From assembly GCA_018398765.1 (NCBI GenBank), contig JAHBMJ010000062.1, positions 1 through 58,310 of the forward strand: 58,310 nucleotides of DNA, given 5' to 3'. Under the pieces are notes generated by a model. The model was not told the origin of the DNA. It searched no databases and saw only the letters and a program-made list of their open reading frames with translations. The position numbers and the translations under genes are program-made. How positions within the stretch are numbered: position 1 is the stretch's first letter; each line of letters starts with the position of its first letter. The stretch is from Chromera velia. Lineage: Eukaryota; Sar; Chromeraceae. Shown here piece after piece: positions 15,747-28,600 of the stretch.

Positions 15747-18700
15747 CTACAGAAAAAAGTGTCGCGACTGCTGAAGGGACTGGAGAACGGAAATGAGGCT
15801 CGTCTTCAGTCTGTCAAAGGCGCTGCCAGGCCCTAGCGGTGCCCCCTTCACATCTCTGTCCCCTTCTTCTTTCTTCTCTGCCTGCGAAATTTTAGACTCC
15901 TTTTGACTCAACGTTGTTTCCTCCCCTTCATGCACTTTCTTCTCCTCACATCCGGCCACTCCTATGCGAATTACTTTGTCTGTTGCATCCTCGAAAAGGA
16001 AGGAAAGTGCGTTGGGCGAACGTCTCGAAGAGATGTCTCCCGTCTCCGTTTTTGTGCTTTCTTTCTCTAGAGAATTTTCTTCTAGCATTTGGACCCACTC
16101 TCCTGTCTCCTTCAACACCCTTCCGGCAACCTCCACCGCATTTTTGAGAAAGATCTCATCAGGCACAACAAAATCCTCCTCCTCCTCTCCTGCCTGACCA
16201 GCCACCTCCCCTCTACTACTTCCCGAAGACTCGTGACGATTCAGGACTACCCGTCCCCCCCTCCTCATTGCCTTTCTTCCCCGCCCCTCTCGCTGACTCT
16301 GCATGGAAGAGTGAAGCTGGAGGAGGGACAGGTCTCCCCACAGATCCTCCCTCGACAAACGGGAGCGCAACCAGGACAGCAGACGGACGGACCCTTGGAG
16401 CACCCCGACCACAGAAGCTGCGGGACCATTTGCCACTCGCTTCACAAGCGCATCGCCCACAGCTGTCCGTGCGGCTTCAGACCCCCACACGCGTTTGCAC
16501 TCTCCCTCATTGGACTCTTCTTTGTCTTGGCGGACCTGGGAGTAAGAGGACATCGAGGTCTCAGTGTGAGGGTTCTCGGCAGGGGCGTTCTGCCTTTGCA
16601 CGAAGATTGCACGATCCACCTCAGAGATCAGGTTGGAGGTCTCCTCAGATCTCTTCTGCTGCTGTGACTGAGAAGAAAGGTCGACAAGCTCTGTGTCGAC
16701 ATTGAGGGCCGTCAGCTTGTTGAGGAGACCCCCAATGGAGAGGACGCCGGAGGCACGCTCGAGAGCACGCACGCCGGAACGGAAGGCAGAGAGGCACAGA
16801 GCAACCGACTGCCGGCGATGTTCCTGTAGCCATCAGGAAGGCAGGAAGGGAAAACAAAACGACAACAGGGGGAGACAGGGAGAGCGATATCAAATTAATA
16901 AGTGAAGCAGCAGGAACGAAAGGGGGGAAATGATGATCAATTGAGAATTTGTTGATACGACCGACAAATTGTCTTTCAGCTGTGCAGGAACGCAGATTAG
17001 GGCAGCAGAAGGACCAAACGAATCAGACACATCCACCAAGTATGCCGTTTCTTCCTTATCTCGGACAAAGAGAAGAGCACAACCGATTTTCCTGGCACAC
17101 AGACAAGCACAGAGAGAGAAACAGGCAGGCAGGCAGACAGACCTGCAGGCGATTCCAGTACGGCAGAAGGTCCTCAGGATCTCCACTGAAAGAGGAAGAG
17201 GACCCCCCTCCCTGGCACTGGAGGTAGGACCTCAGCTGCCTTGCCGTGTTTCGTTCCTCAGCTGCCAACGACCGCGCAGAGGAGACGTAGGCCTCTGCTG
17301 CCTCTCTGAAGTCTCCCAAGGGTCCCTCGAGCTCAAGAAGAAGTCGATCTAGGTCGGCAGACCTCACTTCCCTCTTCAACTCTTCCCTCTCTTCCTTTTG
17401 CTCAGCCGCACGAAGGGAGGCCTTTTCATTCTCATCCCCCCCCCTCTTGAGGATCAAAGAGGGAAGCAGCTTCTCCCAGGCATCGAGCCAGGAGGCGTGC
17501 GTCGAGTGGGAGACGTCCATCCGGTCCAGGATCTGGAAGGCCTCTTCCCTCACTGCGTCTGCGAGCACTTGGCCTTCCGCCTCTGCCTCTCCCTGTCTCA
17601 GTCTTGGCACAGAGGAGCTTCCGGTGTCTCCAGAGGCAGAGGGAGACGCCGCAACGGAATCCAGAAGGAGAGACAGGACTCCGGTCTGAGAGTCAACTTT
17701 GTCGGAAAGCAGGGCGTGAGAAGAGGCAAGCTCTGACAGGAGAGATTCCGTCGCGCTAGCCACCTGAGCTGCGCGGTTTCCGCTTGCGTCAGATGAGGGG
17801 GAATCGAGACCTTCAATGGAGGCGTGCAAGCGGGAAGCTGCAGCGCTCACGTGCGTGTCGACGGACGCTGCGAGAGAAGCAGACATCTCCGACACGCGTT
17901 TGACCAGTGCCTTCACAGTCTGTCTATCTACGCGGTTATTGGCAGGTGAAGGCGACAGGAGAACAGACCGCACTCTCCCTGCCAGACTGTCGGCAGAGGA
18001 GGACACCTTCTCCCTGAGTGCCTCTGAGTCCGGAAGTTCAAAGGTTCTTTCCAACGAGGCAGCAGCTCCCGATTCCCGAACACACGCAAGGAGGGCACCC
18101 TTTTGTGACCCCTCCTTCTGCCCCTCTGACTTCATCTTCTGCCGACACGAATGGATAGCGTCGACGAAGGACGTGCATTTGGAACATTTCGCCTCGATCT
18201 CTTTCGAGAGCTTCTCTCCGTGCCAGTCCTGCAGCCATTCCATTGCGTTCAGCAGCACAGGTGTGGAGGGAAAGGGCAAAAAGTCAAAACTCAAACGGCC
18301 ACATGCCGTCACGTCCCCCCCTCAAAACAGGAACCTGGCGGCCTTTCCAACCCCAAAGCCTCACACCCTGAGACAGAAAATGCAAATTCTATTGACCCAC
18401 CCACCCACTCACTCACCCATTCATCCACAGAAGGAAGCAAGCAAGAAAGGAAGGGAGGAAAGGAAGGAAGGTGGGGAGGGAGGACGCACCTGCAGGTCTG
18501 CCAGCCAGTCGAAGAGGGACTCCTGATACTTTGCGTGGTAGTCCATCATCATCAAGATGTTGTACTGCAGGGACACAGACAAACAGACAAAAAAGACGGT
18601 CATGAAGAGGGAAGAAAAAAAGGAGCCATGTTCAGAAGAGAGAGAAAGACACTGAAGAAAGCTGGGCACAATAGCGTCAACCGACCGACGACTTGACACG

Positions 18701-19678
18701 CAAACACATGGTCCATGTGCAAAATATCCTCGTCTGGTTGAAAACTTGGAGCAAAAAAAAAAGTGAAACACTGCACATCCTCCTCGGCCGAAAATTGCGC
18801 GTGTGTGCGTCTATGCGACTGTGGCAACGAACAGTCTCCTCTAACTGTCTGCCCCCGTCACTCCTTCTCTCCCTACCTGCATAGTGTGGAAGACCTCCTC
18901 CAGTCTCGCGATGATCGCCTGGTTGCCCTTCCGCACAGAGTCCGCGATACAGCTGAGGTCACAGAAGACCTGCAATCTCGTGCGAGACGAGTGAAGAAAC
19001 ACGGATGCTTGCAAGAATGTTGTTATCGTGAAGACTGGCAGCCAACTATTCAGATTTGACAGTCAGAAAAATAATTAAGAACACACGACGATGCAGGATG
19101 CCCTTTTGCCATGAGAAAAAATGTCTATTGGAATAAAACAATTGTTGTGGGGGTCCCTGAAGTTTCCCAAACTGAAAAGAGGACACAGAAGGAAGAGAAC
19201 CACACAGTCAGACACTATATCAAGCTTTCGAACAGCTTTCATTGACCTCACCTTTGCAAACGCATGGTTCACGGCATTGCAGTCGTTGATGCCTGCCTCT
19301 GCGGCGAAGTGCTCGGAGTTCAACAGGAACTGGTCTGCATGCACAGACCGCCAAGAAGGAAGGAAGGAAGGAAGGAAGCATGCAAGCAAGCAAGGCAGAC
19401 GCACGTACGCACATCCACTGGTTCATGCATGAGCTCATTAATTCACGGGTCAGACCACAGCCATGCCATGGAAACAGCGAAGGCAAGACGGCTGGCTACC
19501 ATCCTTCTTACGAAAGGAAATGGAGGAAGGAATTTATCAGAAGACTACGACGCTGTGCGTAGACAAATGAAGGCAGAAATCGAGGTACCCTCCCCAATCC
19601 ACCCACCCACCCACCCATCATTGCCTCATGGTACTTTGACCCAACGTCCATGATGTACTCGCAGGCGTCGTTGATGTC
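15747..19678 (-). other. gene B block 6: helical C-terminus
   Basis: Exons 28-33. Exons 28-31 are short and encode one helix each ([79 protein letters not shown]). The last two exons (362 and 358 residues) are rich in Ala, Ser, Glu and Leu with long helix-forming runs and probably coiled coils. There is no transmembrane segment near the C-terminus and no clear GPI signal, although the last residues SRHFFL are hydrophobic. Confidence 0.65.
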
Positions 19679-22600
19679 CTGCAGGGAGGGAGGGGGGGGG
19701 GGGCAGAGAGGGCAGGTGAGTCAATGCGGAAAGCGCAAATGAAAAACCAGACACAGGGACAGCAGGTAAGCAGAAAGGTAGACAAAAGATAAAAAAAGAA
19801 GAGAAAGAGGAGTAACACACAGACCATCACCCCATGTCCCCCTGACCAACCGACTGGGTCCCTATCCCCAACGCTGTGAGGACGGGGGTGACCACGGAGA
19901 GAGCCCCGCACACAACGCTCTTTGTGATGGGGAAAATCTTCTCGTGGAACAGGTTCTTGATCGTTCCTGTGCCATACTCGATGCTTTGGAGGGAGACCTC
20001 TCGGGTGTCCTCTCTGCCGAAACACCCCATGACGCTCTCGAAATTGATCCCTGCATGCAGACACGCGGGCCGCTCGCATGCATTCAAAGAGAGGGATCGA
20101 TACTCTCGTCCGTCCATCATTTATCTGTGATGAGAACAGAATCTACTCTTTACCCCCCACCGGACGCACGTACGTCTCCCGAATTGCGTTTCATGTTGCG
20201 ATCGTACCCCCACCTTCACGTACATCCGTGCGTGCCGACACTGCTCTCTCTCACACACACTCAGACACACAAACACACCGACGCACGCACGCACGTACCC
20301 GAGGCAGCCTCCCCAAGGTCCTGTGCCCAGACCATAGAGTCAGAGGAGATCTCTGGAGTCTCGAACCGGCCCCCGTAGAGCATGTACCCGCCTGGGATCA
20401 AGCAACCAGAGGTGGAAAGAAACGATGTGCATCCATTCAGGTAGAAGAAGGGAGGGAAAAGAAATGATGGAGGCGCAACGACACATGCATGCACAAAGGA
20501 AGAGGAGGGCATGAAGACGGGCTTACAGGGAAAGAAAGAAAATAGATCGAGAGAAAAGAAGAGACTACACCCATGCAGAGTCGCAGTACGGAGAATCAAA
20601 TGAGAAGCCGGGCTGACAGACGAAGATCGACAGGTAGGAATCCGTTTTCGAAATGCCGGAAGCCCTTTGTTTCTCTCTGCACTGACCGACTTTTTTTTCC
20701 TTCCGATATGGATGCGACGGAACAACGAAAAAGGAACGAAGCAACAAAAAAAAAACAAATCACGGAGTATCTCACTGACTCACAGGGGTTTGCCCCAATC
20801 TGCGCCACTTCATCGTCCCCTGCACTCGGGCCTGTATACTCTGCACCCAACCTGCACAGAGACAGAGAAAGGAGAAAGACGGGGGCAGGGACAGAGAACG
20901 TCGGGAAGGAGGGACAGGACAGAAGGACGTTCTCTTTTTTCCGCAGTCTCTTTCTCTGATCTCTCTGGTTGAGCATGGTCGGACAGCAAAATGTGAAACG
21001 AAGGAAGTGTTCATAAAGAAGCGAGAAGAAACTGACGGGAAGTTGCCTTCGTCGTCCTCTGTTTTTGCCAATTCACCGAATTGGGTTGCCAGGGCTCCTT
21101 CTTCCTGCATTCAAGTAGGAGAAGCAGAGCACGGACACAGAGTTTCGATGTGTTTGTGGTACTTTATGTTTCTGCCTCCCTGTATTTCCAGCGGGACCTC
21201 AAATGCCCAGGCAAGTCACTGTGCAGGAGGAAAAGGAGAAAGGGGAGCAGGACTCAAAGAGAAACAAATGGGGACCATGAAGGAAAGACCAACGTTTGAG
21301 GTATCCAGATCAGTCATATCTTTGATGAGTGCCCACGGGTGTTTCTTGTCTCCTGCCGTCCGGCAGTAGGGGAGGTACTGATCCTCCATGCTGAAATCAG
21401 AGAGGGTCACCAGGTCGGGTTTCGGGGGTTTCTCTGGCTTGTTCGGTTTCGGTCTCATCTCCTCTCCCTCTCCCTTCTCCTTGGGTTTCTTCATCTCGAA
21501 GTCTCCAATGACAGAGACAGTCATTTTGGAGGCCTTGGCTGCCAGTGCGGCGTCCTCTGAGAACAAGTCCAGCTGTGCAGAGAGCTCCTCTTGGGGCTTG
21601 AAGGCTGGGTGCACGGCCGCAGAGGTCAGGCAGACGGAGGTCTTGTCGATGCACCAATTGGCAACGTCGGGCTTGAAGATGAGGGCAGGAGGACTCTTTG
21701 GGGCCGTGGTGGGTTGCGACCAGGAGACCCTCTGCATGCGTGCATGTATTTTTAGATTTGTTCGATTCAGGCCACGCATATCTGGTCAGTGTCAGAAAAA
21801 TCTGAAACAAAAGGAGAAAGCGGCAGACAGAAAGAAAGAGCAACATCAAGGAAGAAACCTAAGAGGAAAAAGGAAGAAATTGACCAATCCAGGGCTTGGA
21901 GAGGGAAATTCCGTTGTTTGTCCCCAAACCCCGCATGCATGCTCTGGGCCGAGGTTTCCCCCTCCACATCTTTCCTGCGGCATCTCATACACGTTCCGAT
22001 CAGGCTGCGTGACTCTTCCTGGTCCATTCTCCACGAGCCCATGGATACCCCCCCATGCACCTACCTGCTTGAACTTCAGCCTTCCCGTCCCATCATGTCC
22101 CACAGGGCAGTACTCCCCCTCCCAGGAGGAGAAGACGCCGAGCTTTGAGGGCTCAAGCTTGTACCCAGGGACGTAGGCGTACGGGAGGGGCTGCAGAGAA
22201 AAGGGGGGGGGGGAAGTGAAGAGGCACCGTCAGGCAGGGAAATGACGAGTGCATTGCTGTGGGTCTTCTGTCCATTTCTTTCTCCTGCACGGTCGCGCCC
22301 CTTTTCTTATATGTCAAATAGAAGCGTGTCGAGACCCAGAGACAGCCCGGGGAAGACTGAAAAAAAGTTGGGAGCAGAGACGCCACGAGGAAGCTTATCC
22401 AGAACGTCATGGGCTCCCTGCTGCTGTACGTGTTTCGGTGCCCGGGAGGGGGTCTACATTGGCACAGGAAAAAAAAAATCCAGTATCAATCACGCTCGAA
22501 AGATCAACGGAAGCCGAGAGACTCAAAAAGAGAGCCGAGGTCTGAATGATCGATCGACCATCGACCTACCTGCAGGGACACAGAAGGCGACCCTGTCCAG

Positions 22601-25600
22601 CAGCAGGTGTACTCTCCTGACACGACGTTCGTCTTCCCCAGCACCTGGATTTTGAACTTCTGGAGAGCTGCAAAAGCCTCACACTGAATCTGATCTGCCA
22701 TCTCGGGAGCCCCGTCCATCGGAGACGTTTCGGGTGCGTCTGCCGAGCCGAGGTCGACGTTCAGTGTCTGCACAAACACAAACGAAGAGAGAGTGGTGAG
22801 GCAAAGAGGTCTGGTCTCTCTCTTTTGTAGCCCAGATTAGGAGGAGAAGAGGACTCAGGAACAAAATGTCTGTGCGGACAGTCATATTTTGGAGATGACC
22901 CCCCGGCAGACGCACCACCAAGACCTGTAAAAGAGCCAGCAGGGAAGGAAGGGAAAGAAGGGAAGGAGGGGGGGAGGAGGGAAAGACCAACCTGGCACTT
23001 AAGATTTTTTTTTTTTGTATGAAAGTAAACAAAAGACCAACCTGGCACTTAAGACTTGTGGTAACCGTTGCGCACCGCACCTTGCCCTCGAGACGGTTCC
23101 ACTTCCCTCCAGACCTCGAGGTCACCTTCTCGGTAGAGATGCCGAGAATCACCGTCCCCTTGGGGCATTTCACCACCCACTTCTTGAGGTTGTGCTGGGC
23201 AAACCAGGACTTCTGCGACAAGTGACGCCCATCAAACCCGACTGCCATGGTGTAGCTGGAGGCCGTCAGCCTGGGGCCTGTCGGGTTGCTCTTCTGATTC
23301 ACCACCACGGAAGCAACAGCGGCACCGTCTGTCACCAAGGCAGCAGAAGAGCTGAGCTTCGAAGCCAGCGCTCCGTTTGAGCTGGTGGACCAGAATGTGC
23401 TCTCGGCATCTGCATGAAAATTTACATTCATCCATGTGCAACAATGAGATCATGAGATGATGGTCGGCCATGATGAAAGCGATGTAACTTCTGAAATATT
23501 CATAAAAAAGTGCTGCAAGTGTGGAGAGGCTTCTCTCAATCACTTTCGGAGCCGTATTTTTCCGCAATAAACACCGTAGTCACTTCTATCCCTCCGTCCC
23601 TCCTCCTCTCTCTGTGCTTATACAGGTATCTCTTGCGTATTGTCGCGTAGGTTCCTTTGCTGGAGTGTGAAGTCATCGGGGTCAAAAAGGGCAGGAATCG
23701 TGTCACAGAGACAACAAACGCTGCGGTCTGACTGACTTTTTCCGTTCCCCACTGCATAAGAGATTAGCTCTCTGGAGACCATCTCAGAGATCAGGTCCTG
23801 GTCCCACGTCTGCAGGGGGCTGCTGGCAGAACAGGTCCTGTCGCCTCTCCTCTGCAGAACAAAACAGGGAAAGGGAAAAAGAAAAAGGCAAAGGCCTCAA
23901 AACGGTCCCTGACGACTCACAATTACCATTCGCACTCCACGCATGCATGCATGCATGAGTCTGCGAAAAAATCACGCAGAGAAGCCACTTCACTCGTTGC
24001 TGAAGGGAGCGTGCTTTTTCCGGCAGAAAACAAGCAGCAGGCACGGCCTCAAAACATCTGCACCGAACCGCGAGAATGCTAAGGAGATGGCTCCCAAACC
24101 CCCTACCGCGTCATGCAAAAACAAGAGACAAGCAGACACCAATAGCAAGTGTCGCTCGCATGAAAAGCGAACTCGCAGAGAAGCTACCACATCTTGCACG
24201 AAAAACTGCTCTAAGAATTTCAGAGCGCAAAGCACGAGGGAGTCCTGGAAGCAACAAGACACAAGAAGGTCTGAGAAAGTGGTTTGAAGAACGACAGACA
24301 GGGCGAAAGGGCGGATAATGACAAAGAGACAGCAAGAAAGAGCAGAAAGTATGAGAGGTGTCGGAGCCAAACCACCCACAAGACGCATTTGAGAGAAGCA
24401 AGAGAGAAGGGCACATCGAATCCCTCCCGGCTGACGTCTATGACTTCACTGCTGGTTGCCGAAAGGCACTTCTTCTGTCCTGCGTTCTGCAGAGCAAATC
24501 TTCCCTCGGCCTTTGAGAATTTGGTGAACCAGACGTAGTCCTTCGAGAGTTCCAGAGGGAACTCGGGATTCAGAGTGCCTGCAGAAAGAATGAGATGATG
24601 ATAAGAATCCACGAAGAGAGGAAGGGAAAGAAAGAGGGGGAGGATCCGAGCAATAGAGAAAGGAATAGAAATGCCAGACGAGTAAGAAGAAAAGGGGGAT
24701 GAGTTCGAAATGGGAAAAGTGCGGGAAGATCGGGAAAGAACAATAAACGTGTCCCTTGCAATCAGAAAATGCCACGACCTCCATTTCTTCTGTTCTCGCT
24801 CCTCGGTGACCCAGACGAAAACAAGGTGGAGGAGAAAAGAAGCAGAAAAAGAAGAGACAAAGGCAGAAAGGGGCAAAAAAGCAGCCAAAAAACAAAAAGA
24901 ACACCAAAGAATTAGCAGAAAAGCGGACCTCTGAGCTTTTTGCTCTTCACGATGACTCTCTGAGGGTCTGATGCCGTCACTTGTGCCACCAGTTGCAGAG
25001 GGAGGCGGTCGAGGAAGTACTCAGGATCTCTGCCCTGTTCCTCCAACAGGGCCAGAGACGGCTGTCCAACCTGAAATCAGTCAAATTAAGTCAGCCAGAA
25101 AGAGTATTTTCCAGACGCAGCAGAGCAAAAAGACAAGCGTCAAGGTCCCTCTGAAAACCACTCACATCGCGAGGACGAGACGCGGAGCTGCTACAAGTCC
25201 CTCCATCGAAATTTCGTAACCGCACACAGAGAAACTCTCCGTTCTCCGTCAATCATCGTCTTTGATTCTCTTGTGCCTCCCACCCCACCCCACCCACCCC
25301 AAAAAGAAAGCCACCCACCCACCTGCACGCAGGCTCCACACTCCAGGTCAGAGAGCCCCCTCCCGCCCCATTTGTCCACCCACTGCCCGTCCATACACAC
25401 GACCTCCAGACCCCCCTGTGCAGACATGTCGTCACGCTTGTCGATCAACGCGTATCTGCGATCAGCCCAGAGATTCAAGTCGCAGATTCCTTGTCAAACA
25501 ATCAAGGCACCAGAATCAGCACACCACTCACGTGTCCTCATTTCGGCCAGCCGATTGACATCCACGCACGCACGCACACACACACGCGCGCGCGCGCGCG

Positions 25601-28600
25601 CGCAGACTGATACACAGAAAGACACACACGAAGAGAGAAAGACATTATCGAGCCTGCCTGCACACAGGCAGGGCATGCGCAGCGATCCTGCCGGACTCCG
25701 AAGTCAAGGCAGGCGGGCGGGCGGGCGGACAGGCCTACCTACCTCTGCTGTGAGCACGAGACGACGACGGAGGTTCCCCACCCGAACTGTTCAGGGAGGA
25801 CTTGCGCGTTCTCCCTCCGTTTGCCTCTGGTCTCGGGCATGTAAGTGCACTTGCCGCATGCCTCTACATTCTTGCCCCCCAGCAACAGTTTGTGCTCGCA
25901 CTCCAAGATTTCTCTTTCAAACAAACAATCACCCCCCGGACATGGATCGCTGTTGCACGTGCGTGTCATCTCCCTGTCCCCCTGACAATTCTTCCCCCCA
26001 TTCGCGGGAGCAGGGGAGTTGCACAGACGGGTTCTCTTCTGGCTGCCCAGACCGCAGGAACGGGAACAAGTGCCCCACTCAGACCAACCACCAAACCCCC
26101 CGTTGACTGAACCATCCGCACAGGCCATCCAGACAAGACCATCGTCGTTCCCCGATTTGTCCTGAAGCGTGAAGCTGTGAGCAGTTCGACCTGCTGAAAT
26201 GGCGGCCCAAAAGTCCCGCACCTTATCCGAATTCGGGCTGTTCATCTGGTAACGGAACCCTGCGATGCTCTTCTTCCCAGACGGACACGAACCCCTGATC
26301 GTCCCTGATGTCACCTGCTTCCAAGTCTGGGAGACAGAAGAAATTCCGGGGGTGCTGCTCGGCAGGCAGACCATGTAGAGGAAGGCCTCGTCGTTGCCGC
26401 TTCGGTCAGTGAGCTTCAGACTGCAACTCCTCGACCCAGCAGTACAGACCTTCCCACTCCAGTTGCCTACATCCTTGCTGTTCTGCTGCAAGGCAAAGCC
26501 GAAGACCACCTTTTTTCCCGAAGAACAGGTGGCAGAAGCCGTGTTGGTGGTCTTTGAGATCTTTTGTTGGAGCCCGCTGATGGTCGAAGACCCGCAAAGA
26601 ATCCAGACAAGGCTTTCATCATCTCCGCTCAGGTTGCTCGCGGAGAAGCTGCACGTTCTCTGCCCAATGGGACACGTGCTCATCTTGGCGTTGTCCAGGT
26701 TTCCCCCGTCTGTGTTGACGTGCATCCCGAAGCCTGTGACAATGACAGTGCCGGAAGGACAGGAACACGAGGGGGAGTCTGCTGCACATGCCACAGTCTT
26801 CAAACCGAAGAAGAGGCTGCTCACGCTCTCCTTTTGAGTCTGGGTAGTCCCACTGCTGCCCCCTGGGCAGGGATCGGGATTGCAGGCCTGGGTTTGGCTT
26901 GTATCCCCACTACACGATTTGCCCCCATCACTTGGTTTCGGGTTCGTACACGTTCGCGTCCGTGTTCTTGACCCTGTGCCGCATGTCTTCGAACAGGACC
27001 CCCAAGCGCTCCAAGAAGAGAGCCCCCCGTTCACAGGGTTGGAAGCGCACACACCCCACATCATCACGTCGTCGTTCCCACTGTAGTCCTTCGCCTCAAT
27101 CGAGTCCGTCCTGCTCCCCACCTTCACGGACCGCCAGCTCCAGCGCATCTTACCGGAGTTCGGGTTGTTCATCTGGTAGGCAAATCCGGCAATTAACTTG
27201 GAGGTTCCTGGACAGGTCTGGGTGATCTTTCCGGAAGTCTTGAACTGGATTTGCTGGGTGACTTTGCTCAAGGCGGGGGTGTTGCTGGGAAGGCAGACCA
27301 TGTAGAGGAAGGCCTCGTCATTGCCCTTTCGGTCGGTGAGCTTCAGACTGCAACTCCTCCCGTTGGCACCGCAAGTGATACCACTCCAGCTGCTGACGCT
27401 CTTGCTGTTCTGCTGCAGGCCGAACCCGAAAGCAATCCTCTTGCTGGACGCACACGAGGCAGACGCTGTGTTTGTGGTCTTTGAAATCTTCTGCTCCAGA
27501 CCGGAGATCGTGGAGGACCCACAGAGAATCCACACGAGACCCTCGTCGTCACCCTTCAGGTCAGTCACAGAGGCCTTGCACGAACGACTGCCGATCGAAC
27601 AGCCAACCATCTTGGCCTTGTCCAGATTCCCATCCCCTGTGTTGACGTGCATCCCAAATCCAGTGACAATCACCTTGCCACTGGGACACGTGCACGTCGG
27701 GTGATCATGCGCACACGTAACAGGCTGGAGGTTCTTGAAGAGGTCCGGCACAGCAGTGCCCCCTGTGAGGCTCTCGTCGAATGATTCCAAAGCCTCGCTT
27801 TCTCTGTCAGTCTCCTCATGTCCCTCCAGACCTACTGTTTCGGTCCGGTTGGACCTTGACGCCTCCTGAATGAGAGACAGGGACAAAGTCGCTGTCTTGG
27901 CTTGCTCGGAGTGCTCGTCGATGGAGTGCGTCTCCGTCTCCTCACCTTCGGAATCGGGGGATGTCTGTCCTTCTCTTTCCTTCTGCTGGCTCTCTTCCCC
28001 TTCCTGGTCGTCAGACTCGGACTGAATGCCGTGCACCCATCCATCTTCTAGGACTTCCTTCTCTCCCTCTTTGCCTTCTTCTTCACCCGAACTTTCCTCT
28101 TCCTCGAGAAGACTGTCACTGTCCTCGTCCTCATCCTCATCGTCTGGCGACTTTGATCCAGGATGCGAAGAGGACACTGCATCATCATCGTGGTGAGAGA
28201 CGGAGAGGAAGGATGAGCTCGAGAGGGTGTCCTCCTCCTCGTCCTCCCCATGAAGGTCCTCGTCCTCTTCCTCGGTCTGGGTTTCGGAGGGGGACGTGAA
28301 GGGGGAGGAGGCCAGAAGGGTGGCGACAGGTGGTGATCCCGTCTCGATGAGGGAACCTGAGTGGGATGCGTGTATGCATGGAAGGAGGGGAGGACTTTGA
28401 GGTCGGGTGGGCAGATCTGCTTCGTTTCAGAAAATGCATCCATCTTGCCGTCTTTTTCATTTGATGAGTGCAAAAACAGTTCATGCGCGGAAAGGAATGC
28501 AAGGATGCCTGTTCCAGTGAGATCATTGTAGAACTGAATGTGAGGGGGTAGCCGTCAGATTGTTGACACCCTCACTCCTTCATGCCAATGTGAACGAAGA

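Noticed and set aside
20560..20605. Candidate gene B exon ([14 protein letters not shown]) with CAG acceptor and GTGTAG donor
   Set aside because: Its phase fits neither neighbour, while exons 25 and 26 join perfectly without it.
26394..28299. Plus-strand open frames opposite exon 15 of gene B
   Set aside because: Antisense shadows of the Cys-rich repeats. The minus-strand reading has clear TSP1 and repeat structure and fits the exon chain.
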